NCBI GenBank assembly: GCA_029243385.1
Contig: JAQWSC010000007.1
Coordinates: forward strand, 62,001-126,000
Reading direction: 5' to 3'
Origin: Flavobacteriaceae bacterium
Lineage (GTDB): Bacteria; Bacteroidota; Bacteroidia; Flavobacteriales; Flavobacteriaceae
Length of the DNA: 64,000 nucleotides
The position numbers and the translations under genes are program-made. Within the stretch, counting starts at the first letter, position 1. Each line of letters starts with the position of its first letter. This document shows, one piece after another, positions 18,317 through 25,454 of the stretch. The notes under the pieces are model-generated. The model was not told where the DNA came from. It saw nothing but the letters and a program-made list of their open reading frames with translations, and searched no databases.

Positions 18317-19504
18317 ATGAGTAACCATTTATCTGATCGAATAAACAGCTTGCCTGTTTCCGCAACCCTTGCTATGGCCGCAAAAGCCAGAGAGTTAAAA
18401 AATCAAGGGAATGACATTATTGGCTTGAGTTTGGGAGAACCCGATTTTAATACGCCTGAGTTTATCAAAGAGGCTGCCATTCAAGCCGTTCACGACAATT
18501 ACAACTCATACACCCCAGTTGATGGATATCCAGAATTGAAAGACGCGATTTGTTCCAAATTCAAACGCGATAATGGTCTTGATTATTCACCTTCTCAAAT
18601 AGTGGTCTCAACCGGCGCAAAGCAATCCATTGCCAATGCTGTTCAAGTTCTTATCAATCCGGGAGATGAGGTATTGTTACCTGCCCCTTATTGGGTAAGC
18701 TATTCAGCTATTGCGATTTTGGCAGAAGGAGTTCCTGTTGAAATTCCTTCCAGCATCGATACTGATTTTAAAATCAGCCCCGAACAACTAGCGGCTGCTA
18801 TTACTCCCAAAACCAAAATGGTTATTTTCAATTCGCCCAACAACCCTAGTGGATCTGTATATACCGAAGCGGAATATCGAGCGTTGGCTAAAGTATTGGA
18901 AAAACATCCTGACATCTATGTGTTGTCTGATGAAATATACGAGCACATCAATTATGGTGTGGGTAATTTTAGTTTTGCAGCTATCGAAAGTATGTACGAT
19001 CGAACTATCACTGTCAATGGAGTTGCAAAAGCTTTCGCAATGACAGGATGGCGCATTGGATATATCGGAGCTCCTGAATGGATCGCCAAAGCCTGTACCA
19101 AAATGCAGGGACAAATTACCAGTGGTGCCAACTGTATTGCCCAACGAGCAACTATTGCTGCATTGGAAGCACCCGTAAGCAATATCCAATACATGATTGA
19201 TGAGTTTGAATCACGAAGAGAAATGGTATTGGAACTTTTAGGAGACATCAAAGGGTTTCGACTCAATCAACCCAAAGGAGCTTTTTATGTATTTCCCGAT
19301 ATTTCGGCATTTTTTGGAAAAACCCTTCAAGGAGTAACCATCAAAAACGCGAGTGATTTTGCTTTGTTTTTATTAGAAAAAGCCCATGTAGCTACCGTAA
19401 CGGGAGAAGCCTTTGGAAGTCCAAACTGCATTCGTATTTCCTATGCAGCTTCTGTAGAAAATCTTCAAGAGGCTATTAAGCGAATTACTAAAGCTGTTGC
19501 CTAA
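18317..19504 (+). CDS. Class I pyridoxal-phosphate aminotransferase (aspartate aminotransferase type)
   Basis: This 395-residue fold-type I aminotransferase resembles the I-gamma aspartate aminotransferases. It carries SLGEPDFNTPEFIKEAA, the YTPVDGYPELKDAI motif, FNSPNNPSGSVY, SDEIYEHINY and the PLP-lysine region NGVAKAFAMTGWRIGYIG. It probably transfers amino groups between aspartate (or prephenate or aromatic acids) and 2-oxoglutarate; the exact preference is uncertain. It lies 14 bp after the desaturase and converges on trkH with 3 bp between the stops. Confidence 0.93.
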   Translation: MSNHLSDRINSLPVSATLAMAAKARELKNQGNDIIGLSLGEPDFNTPEFIKEAAIQAVHDNYNSYTPVDGYPELKDAICSKFKRDNGLDYSPSQIVVSTGAKQSIANAVQVLINPGDEVLLPAPYWVSYSAIAILAEGVPVEIPSSIDTDFKISPEQLAAAITPKTKMVIFNSPNNPSGSVYTEAEYRALAKVLEKHPDIYVLSDEIYEHINYGVGNFSFAAIESMYDRTITVNGVAKAFAMTGWRIGYIGAPEWIAKACTKMQGQITSGANCIAQRATIAALEAPVSNIQYMIDEFESRREMVLELLGDIKGFRLNQPKGAFYVFPDISAFFGKTLQGVTIKNASDFALFLLEKAHVATVTGEAFGSPNCIRISYAASVENLQEAIKRITKAVA

Positions 19505-19507
19505 AGA

Positions 19508-20998
19508 CTAACGTTTTCTCCAAAAGAAAGGGGTAATCAACATTAGAACGGTAAAAAGTTCCAGCCTACCAAGAAGCATTAGGAACGAGCACCACCATTT
19601 TCCCAAAACAGGCATTGTTGCAAAAGTACTGGAAGGTCCAAAGTCGCCCAAAGCGGGACCAACATTACCTAATGAAGATGCAGAGGCACCAATAGCATTT
19701 TCAAAATCGAGACCCATTGCAGAAAGAACTCCCGCCCCAAGAATAAACGAAATCAAATAGAAAATAAAAAATGCCAGTACATTATAAACCACTGGGCGGT
19801 CAATGGTTTTGTTGTTGTATCGAACAGGGATGATAGCGTTGGGATGCAACGAGCGTTTGAATTCTAAAAACCCATTTTTTATCATAATTAGATGACGAAT
19901 CACTTTGACACCTCCAGAAGTAGACCCGGCCGAGCCTCCCAAAAACATAAGCGAAAAGAAAAACAATGTCAAAAAGGGTGTCCATTGCGTAAAATCAGCT
20001 GACACAAAACCCGTAGTAGTTACCACTGCTACAATTTGAAACAACCCGTGTCGAAAGGCACTTTCATAGGCTCCCCAAACTTGTGGGAATTGATCGCTTT
20101 GAACAATGGTTTTATTGCTCAAAAGAACTCCCACCACAATGAATAAAAATATACCCAAAAAAGTAGCGTACCATTTGAACTCTTCGTCTTGAAGTATTTT
20201 TTGGATTCTACCTTTGAAAGCAAAGTAACTTAGCACAAAATTAGCTCCTCCCAAAAACATAAAAAGGATAATGATGTATTGAATAGCGGGTACATCGTTC
20301 CAAAAAGAAAGACTGTTGTTTTTGGTCGAAAATCCACCGGTAGCAACGGTACTCATAGCATGATTAATAGCGTCAAAAAAGGACATTCCTGCTACGGACA
20401 ACAATAGCGTCTCAGCTACCGTATATCCTACATAAATAAACCACAGGCGTTTGGCTGTGTCGCTAATTCTAGGGTGAATTTTATCACCACTAATACCTGG
20501 GGCTTCAGCAGAAAACAATTGCATTCCCCCAATTCCCAATAAGGGTAAAATTGCGATAGCCAATACAATGATTCCCATACCGCCTAGCCAGTGCGTCGTA
20601 CTTCTCCAAAACAACAATCCTTTGGGAAGCGCCTCGACATCGGTAATAACGGATGCACCCGTGGTAGTGTATCCAGAGATGGTTTCAAAAAAAACATTAG
20701 TAACCGAAGGAATTGCTCCGGTTACCAAATAGGGCATTGTTCCGGAAGCGGCAACAATAAGCCAGCCCATGGTCACTATTAAGTATCCTTCTCGCTTTTT
20801 GACTTCTTTGTGGTGATTTTTAGTCAAGAACATGACCAATCCTCCTATTCCCACAGTAAGCAATGCTGCAAGCGTTATTCCTTGAGTAGCACCGTCTTTG
20901 TATATGGCGCTTACTATGCCAGAAAAAATCATAGCGGCACCATTGAATAGAAGCAAAAGCCCCATAATGTGCACAATGATTTTATAATTTAACTTCAT
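19508..20998 (-). CDS. trkH: TrkH/KtrB-type potassium uptake membrane subunit
   Basis: This 496-residue polytopic membrane protein has four pore-loop repeats that form the K+ channel-like path. Filter-like segments are ISGYTTTGAS, MSTVATGGFSTKN, VVTTTGFVSADF and SASSLGNVGPALG. It is encoded 8 bp downstream of trkA, whose product is the cytoplasmic gating ring, and the two form a K+ uptake system. It may use the Na+ or H+ gradient, as Trk/Ktr systems do. Its 3' end is 3 bp from the convergent aminotransferase gene. Confidence 0.96.
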   Translation of the reverse strand: MKLNYKIIVHIMGLLLLFNGAAMIFSGIVSAIYKDGATQGITLAALLTVGIGGLVMFLTKNHHKEVKKREGYLIVTMGWLIVAASGTMPYLVTGAIPSVTNVFFETISGYTTTGASVITDVEALPKGLLFWRSTTHWLGGMGIIVLAIAILPLLGIGGMQLFSAEAPGISGDKIHPRISDTAKRLWFIYVGYTVAETLLLSVAGMSFFDAINHAMSTVATGGFSTKNNSLSFWNDVPAIQYIIILFMFLGGANFVLSYFAFKGRIQKILQDEEFKWYATFLGIFLFIVVGVLLSNKTIVQSDQFPQVWGAYESAFRHGLFQIVAVVTTTGFVSADFTQWTPFLTLFFFSLMFLGGSAGSTSGGVKVIRHLIMIKNGFLEFKRSLHPNAIIPVRYNNKTIDRPVVYNVLAFFIFYLISFILGAGVLSAMGLDFENAIGASASSLGNVGPALGDFGPSSTFATMPVLGKWWCSFLMLLGRLELFTVLMLITPFFWRKR

Positions 20999-21006
20999 CT
21001 AATTAG

Positions 21007-22356
21007 TTATAAAAACAAACGTTCTACACGTTTGATAGAACGAGGCAAACAACACACCAGCACTCGATCTCCGGGTAGAATTTCAAAATCCCCCAAAGCG
21101 ATAATACCTTTTCCCTCGCGAATAACTCCGCCAATAGAAGCAGAACGAGGAAATTCAAAATCTTTGATTTTTTTGCCCAACACTTTTGATTGTTCATTAA
21201 CAATAAACTCTAGAATTTCTGCATTCATATTGTGAAGCTTGGCAACATCGACCACATCTCCTCGACGAACATATCGGAATATGGAGTTGGCCGCCAATAA
21301 TTTTTTATTAATAAGGGTGTCAATTCCTATTGACTGAGAAAGCTCAAAATAATCAATATTTTCAACCAAAGCGATGGTTTTTTTAACGTTTTTGGACTTT
21401 GCCATAAGGCAAGTCATAATGTTGGTTTCTGAATTTCCAGTTACGGAAATAAAAGCATCCATGTCGGTAAGGTTTTCTTCGTTGAGTAAATCAACGTCAC
21501 GACCGTCTCCATGAATGACGAGCGTTTGTGGCAACATATCAGCGATTTCATTGGCTTTTGTTTTGTTGATTTCAACCAACTTAACGTAGTACCCTCTCTC
21601 AGACAAATCGCGGGCGGTTTTGATACCTACTCGACCGCCCCCCAAAATCATTACATTTTGGATTTTTTCTTTGGAAGATCCCATCAGGTTATACAATTCG
21701 TCAACCCCTTCAGGTAGGGTAGTAAAATATACCTGGTCGTGTTTGTTAAAAACCGTATCTCCTCTAGGAATCATGGTAAATTGTGTGCCCGAACGCTGAA
21801 TGGCAATGGGCATAAAGTGAACTCCAGGATACACTTCGGCAGCTTCTTTTACTGTTTTACCAATAAAAGGCGCTCCTTCTTGAAGTGTGGTTCCTCGCAT
21901 GGTAAGAGCTCCATCTTCAAACTCGTGACTGTTGCTAAAAGCCGACTGGTCAATAAGAAGTTGTATTTCATCGGAGGCCAATTCTTCTGGAGAAATCAAT
22001 TCATCGATTCCCAACGATTTGAAATCAATGTCACCAATACTGCTCACGTATTCGGTATTGGAAATTCGAGCCACTGTACTTTTAACTCCTAATTGTTTGG
22101 CTAATACACAGGTCGTAAAGTTGGTGGTTTCCGAGGAGGTTACAGCAATCATTAAGTCAGCCGAGGAAACCGCAGCTTCGTTAAGTACTGTGAGTGATGC
22201 AGAATTTCCTTTTACTACTTTGATATCAAGGTGGGTGTCGGCATAGGTCAAGTTTGCTTTTTCATTGTCAATCAAGGTAATATCTTGAGACTCAAAGGAA
22301 AGTAGTTTAGCCAAATGGAATCCGACTTCACCAGCACCTGCAATTATAATTTTCAT
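21007..22356 (-). CDS. trkA: Trk system potassium uptake protein TrkA
   Basis: This 449-residue cytosolic regulator contains two RCK units. Each has a Rossmann NAD-binding loop (IIAGAGEVGFHLAKLL at the N-terminus and MILGGGRVGIKTARDL at about 234) and a following TrkA-C domain. Nucleotide binding controls K+ flux through TrkH. It heads a two-gene operon with trkH and has a -7 box 22 bp upstream. Confidence 0.96.
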   Translation of the reverse strand: MKIIIAGAGEVGFHLAKLLSFESQDITLIDNEKANLTYADTHLDIKVVKGNSASLTVLNEAAVSSADLMIAVTSSETTNFTTCVLAKQLGVKSTVARISNTEYVSSIGDIDFKSLGIDELISPEELASDEIQLLIDQSAFSNSHEFEDGALTMRGTTLQEGAPFIGKTVKEAAEVYPGVHFMPIAIQRSGTQFTMIPRGDTVFNKHDQVYFTTLPEGVDELYNLMGSSKEKIQNVMILGGGRVGIKTARDLSERGYYVKLVEINKTKANEIADMLPQTLVIHGDGRDVDLLNEENLTDMDAFISVTGNSETNIMTCLMAKSKNVKKTIALVENIDYFELSQSIGIDTLINKKLLAANSIFRYVRRGDVVDVAKLHNMNAEILEFIVNEQSKVLGKKIKDFEFPRSASIGGVIREGKGIIALGDFEILPGDRVLVCCLPRSIKRVERLFL

Positions 22357-22378
22357 GTTATTCAGTTGAATACTACCG

Positions 22379-22386
22379 CAAATATA
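22379..22386 (-). promoter_or_regulatory. -7 promoter box (TATATTTG) for trkA-trkH
   Basis: This minus-strand TAnnTTTG match ends 22 bp from the trkA ATG. Confidence 0.55.
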
Positions 22387-22545
22387 TCCCTAAATTATGA
22401 ATTGCCTTGTTTTTTTTTAATCTGGCTCTTCTGAATCTAACCAAGGTAGGCTGACAAGAATTATTATTCACCGAGCACCTTGCAACTTTTACTCGATGAA
22501 TCACAACACGACCTGAAAATTTAAAAACTGTCTTTTTTTAAATCT

Positions 22546-23041
22546 TTAATTTTGATTAACCAACTCCCTCACAGCAGTTATTTTGGCCAAATCACGCCGC
22601 GGTATCGCAAGTTCTGTATTTTGATTATAAATACTTGGACCATCTGAAATTGTGGTTGTAGTTGGGGATACGTTAACAATAGGTGCAGAAGACCCAGGGT
22701 TGTATGCATGAACATAGCTTCTGATTTTTGAAGTAGCTTAATCAATAGTCTTAATTTGATTTTCTGCGGTAATTGTAGTCAAACTAGTATTGACTTCTCG
22801 AAAAAAGTTAGGTCTCCATCCGAACGGTCTCTGTCCAAGGCGCATAGCCGTCCCGTTCTACAAGTAAGTTAATAACGCCGTTTGTCAATTTTAAATCTGT
22901 GACTGGAGTTTCCAAATTCTGAATTAATATCAGACTCATAGAACATATTCCCATCAATATTAATTTTAAATTCGTGTCAAATACTGGAACTTTAGTGGCG
23001 GTGGTTACTTCTGTGGCGTTTGGAAATTTAGCCCCATTCAA
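22546..23041 (-). pseudogene. Decayed reading frame of unknown function
   Basis: The 840 bp between trkA and ubiE contain no intact gene, but the minus strand carries protein-like sequence broken by stops and a shift of frame. One frame (23041-22808) reads NGAKFPNATEVTTATKVPVF and, later, NLLVERDGYAPWTETVRMET, then stops. A second frame continues with REVNTSLTTITAENQIKTID, then a TAA at about 22741, then IRSYVHAYNPGSSAPIVNVS and RRDLAKITAVRELVNQN to a stop at 22546. A TGA directly precedes the first ATG. I do not recognise the family. It may be a remnant of an acquired or phage-like gene. The flanking sequence (22393-22545 and 23042-23212) is AT-rich and shows nothing. Confidence 0.5.
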
Positions 23042-23212
23042 ATATATATTGTAAAAAAATCAAATTTAATTGATAATTTGAATAAATATACAATTCAAAA
23101 ATATTCAAAACCAACTGCCTTTAAAGGATCGCGTTAGCAAAATCATATTGTTGTAAAATATTTTAAAAACTACTTTTTGAGAAAAATATTTATGAATGGA
23201 AATGGAATCGCT

Positions 23213-23220
23213 TATCTTTG
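23213..23220 (+). promoter_or_regulatory. -7 promoter box (TATCTTTG) for ubiE/menG
   Basis: This TAnnTTTG match ends 14 bp before the ATG at 23235. It lies downstream of the other in-frame ATG at 23196, which makes the shorter start the likely one. Confidence 0.6.
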
Positions 23221-23234
23221 ACAAAAAGAAATCT

Positions 23235-23963
23235 ATGAGCCAACCCGTAACACCTTACGATGATCAATCCCGAGGTAAAAAAGAACAAGTTACCGAAATG
23301 TTCGATACGATTTCTAACGAATATGACGGCCTCAATAGAGTCATTTCATTTGGAATTGATTTACGTTGGCGCAAAAAAGTCATTCAATGGGTCGCTTCTT
23401 TTTCTCCTGATGCAGTATTAGACATTGCAACGGGAACGGGTGATTTGGCAGTAGCCCTATGTAAAACTAGTGCAACCAAAATTGTTGGATTGGACATTTC
23501 TCCTGGAATGTTGGCCGTAGGAAAACAAAAAGTAAAACAACACAATGCAGAGAATCGCGTAACTATGATTTTGGGAGATGGAGAAAAACTCCCCTTTGAA
23601 GACGCACATTTTGATGCTGTAACCATTGCTTTTGGGGTTCGAAATTTTGAAAATCTAGATCAAGGCCTTTCGGAAGTGTATCGTGTGTTGAAAAAAAACG
23701 GAGCATTGGTTGTTTTGGAAACATCAGTCCCTACCCATCCTATTTATAAAATGGGTTATTTTATCCATACTCGTTTATTGCTTCCTCTAATTGGTCGCGT
23801 TTTTTCAAAAGACAAAGTCGCTTACTCCTATCTATCGGAATCGGCTGCAAAATTCCCTTTTGGCAATGCCTTCAACAATATTTTACAAAAAAATGGGTTT
23901 ACTCAAACAAAGCATTATCCCCAAACGATGGGAGTAGCTACTATTTATGTAGCTAGAAAATGA
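23235..23963 (+). CDS. ubiE: Demethylmenaquinone methyltransferase (UbiE/MenG)
   Basis: This 242-residue SAM-dependent enzyme performs the final C-methylation of menaquinone. Motifs include MFDTISNEYDGLNRVISFGID, LDIATGTGDLAVAL (SAM loop), DISPGMLAVGKQKV, GDGEKLPFED and TIAFGVRNFENLDQGL, all characteristic of UbiE/MenE-type methylases. The longer frame starting at 23196 contains the predicted promoter box inside its first codons, so ATG 23235 is preferred. Menaquinone is the quinone that NQR would reduce in such bacteria. porT follows 19 bp downstream. Confidence 0.94.
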   Translation: MSQPVTPYDDQSRGKKEQVTEMFDTISNEYDGLNRVISFGIDLRWRKKVIQWVASFSPDAVLDIATGTGDLAVALCKTSATKIVGLDISPGMLAVGKQKVKQHNAENRVTMILGDGEKLPFEDAHFDAVTIAFGVRNFENLDQGLSEVYRVLKKNGALVVLETSVPTHPIYKMGYFIHTRLLLPLIGRVFSKDKVAYSYLSESAAKFPFGNAFNNILQKNGFTQTKHYPQTMGVATIYVARK

Positions 23964-23982
23964 TTTTTTAATTCCCTTTTTA

Positions 23983-24687
23983 ATGAGAATTTTATTTCTT
24001 GTTTTAGCGATTTTTATTCTAGCACCAGCTGCTCATGGGCAACGTCGTTCCAAAGAGAAAGTTATCAACTTGCAAAATTTTGACAAAAAAAAACTGCGAT
24101 TTGGCTATTATATAGGAGTGAATTCTTACAATTATAAAGTCGAATACAAAAAACTATTGCCCGAAGTACTAGTAAAACCCACTACGGGTTTTAATATCGG
24201 TTTGGTTGCCGATTATCGCGTTTTTGAATATATGAACCTCCGCTTTGAACCCGGACTTTCGTCAACACAAAGAGAATTGAATTTTTTGGATCGAAGCGGC
24301 TTTACCAAAAACTCGGACACACTACGAACCGTAAAATCGACCTACATACACCTCCCCTTGCTTCTAAAATTCAGTACCAAACGGCTTAATAATATACGTC
24401 CTTATTTGCTGGGTGGAATAGCCACTTCGATTAATTTGTCCAGCAATCAAGACAGTCCCGATGACAATGTCAATAGGGTGTTTCGAACCAAAACCAATAC
24501 CTTTTATTATGAATTAGGTTTTGGAATTGATTTTTACCTGTATTATTTTAAATTTTCTCCGTCTATTCGCGGTGTTTTTGCCATCAGCGACGAACTGGTT
24601 CCTGATATTGATCCCAACAGTCCATGGACCAAAAACATCAGCGGTTTAAAAACCCGAGGCATTTTTATAAACTTTACATTTCACTAG
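23983..24687 (+). CDS. porT: PorT-family outer membrane beta-barrel protein (type IX secretion)
   Basis: This 234-residue protein has a clear signal peptide (ILFLVLAIFILAPAAHG) followed by alternating beta-strand sequence ending in FINFTFH, with an aromatic C-terminus typical of outer membrane barrels. Length, start of the mature protein and position after ubiE match PorT/SprT, a component needed for type IX secretion and gliding in flavobacteria and Porphyromonas. The 3' end overlaps the convergent RNA methyltransferase gene by 14 bp. Assignment to PorT rather than another small porin rests on pattern and synteny. Confidence 0.8.
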   Translation: MRILFLVLAIFILAPAAHGQRRSKEKVINLQNFDKKKLRFGYYIGVNSYNYKVEYKKLLPEVLVKPTTGFNIGLVADYRVFEYMNLRFEPGLSSTQRELNFLDRSGFTKNSDTLRTVKSTYIHLPLLLKFSTKRLNNIRPYLLGGIATSINLSSNQDSPDDNVNRVFRTKTNTFYYELGFGIDFYLYYFKFSPSIRGVFAISDELVPDIDPNSPWTKNISGLKTRGIFINFTFH

Positions 24688-25411
24688 CTGCCTTTCTTCG
24701 TGTTTCGCTAAGTAAAATAGCTGTTGCTGTAGCAACATTCAAACTTTCGGTTTGCTGAGTATTCCCATATCTTGGGATGGAAAGTGTTTGACTCAATCGT
24801 TTTTTTGTAGCCTCACTCAAGCCATTGGCTTCATTGCCTAACACCCAAATTCCTTGTTTAGGGATAGAAGTTTCGTAAATAGAAGTTCCATGCATATCAG
24901 CGCCCAAAACAGGAACAGGACATGTTGCTAAAAAGTTGTCAAAATCCACATAATGAACCCCGACTCTACTCAACGACCCCATGCTGGACTGCACAACTTT
25001 GGGGTTGAAGCAATCTACAGTATCTTTGGAACAAACCAAATCACGAATCCCAAACCAATCGCACAAGCGAATAATGGTTCCTAAATTTCCAGGATCGCGA
25101 ACCGAATCGAGCCCAACCAAAAAGTCATTAAATGAAACATTTTGAGGCTCAGGCAATGAAAAAATAGCAAAATGCCCCGAAGGATGGGTCAACGCACTGA
25201 TGTATTTTAGTTCATTAGATGTTATAGAAACTCCCTTTTTGATGGCTCCAAAAACTTCGAGCTGTTCTGAGTACAACACCTTTAACTCTAAAGGACTTGC
25301 TAAAAATTCCTTAATCGATTTTTCTCCCTCAACAAAAAAAGAATTTTCTTGAATTCTGTATTTTTTTTGATGCAGGCTTTTGGCCTTTTTTAATTCGTTT
25401 TTCGTAACCAT
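24674..25411 (-). CDS. TrmH/SpoU-family RNA 2'-O-methyltransferase
   Basis: This protein of 245 residues from the preferred ATG has an N-terminal substrate-binding region (RIQENSFFVEGEKSIKEF) and a C-terminal SPOUT domain. The three SPOUT motifs are visible: DSVRDPGNLGTIIRLCDWFG, WVLGNEANGLSE and TESLNVATATAILLSE. These form the SAM-binding trefoil knot. The frame is open up to 25528, but the extra N-terminal 39 codons overlap the tamL signal peptide and do not resemble the family, so the start MVTKNELKKAK at 25411 is chosen. It modifies rRNA or tRNA; the exact site is unknown. Confidence 0.9.
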   Translation of the reverse strand: MVTKNELKKAKSLHQKKYRIQENSFFVEGEKSIKEFLASPLELKVLYSEQLEVFGAIKKGVSITSNELKYISALTHPSGHFAIFSLPEPQNVSFNDFLVGLDSVRDPGNLGTIIRLCDWFGIRDLVCSKDTVDCFNPKVVQSSMGSLSRVGVHYVDFDNFLATCPVPVLGADMHGTSIYETSIPKQGIWVLGNEANGLSEATKKRLSQTLSIPRYGNTQQTESLNVATATAILLSETRRKAASEM

Positions 25412-25421
25412 CAAAATGATG

Positions 25422-25429
25422 TATTTTTG
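25422..25429 (+). promoter_or_regulatory. -7 promoter box (TATTTTTG) for tamL
   Basis: This TAnnTTTG match lies in the 43 bp between the divergent starts of the RNA methyltransferase and tamL and ends 25 bp before the tamL TTG codon. Confidence 0.5.
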
Positions 25430-25454
25430 ATTTTTATTAGTAAGCGGATCTTTT

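Noticed and set aside
22357-23212. Possible mobile element or integration site between trkA and ubiE
   Set aside because: No terminal inverted repeats, target duplication, transposase or integrase remnant could be seen; only the decayed frame is reported.
23196-23234. Earlier ATG for ubiE/menG
   Set aside because: The predicted -7 box TATCTTTG lies downstream of this ATG, so a transcript from that promoter could not include it.
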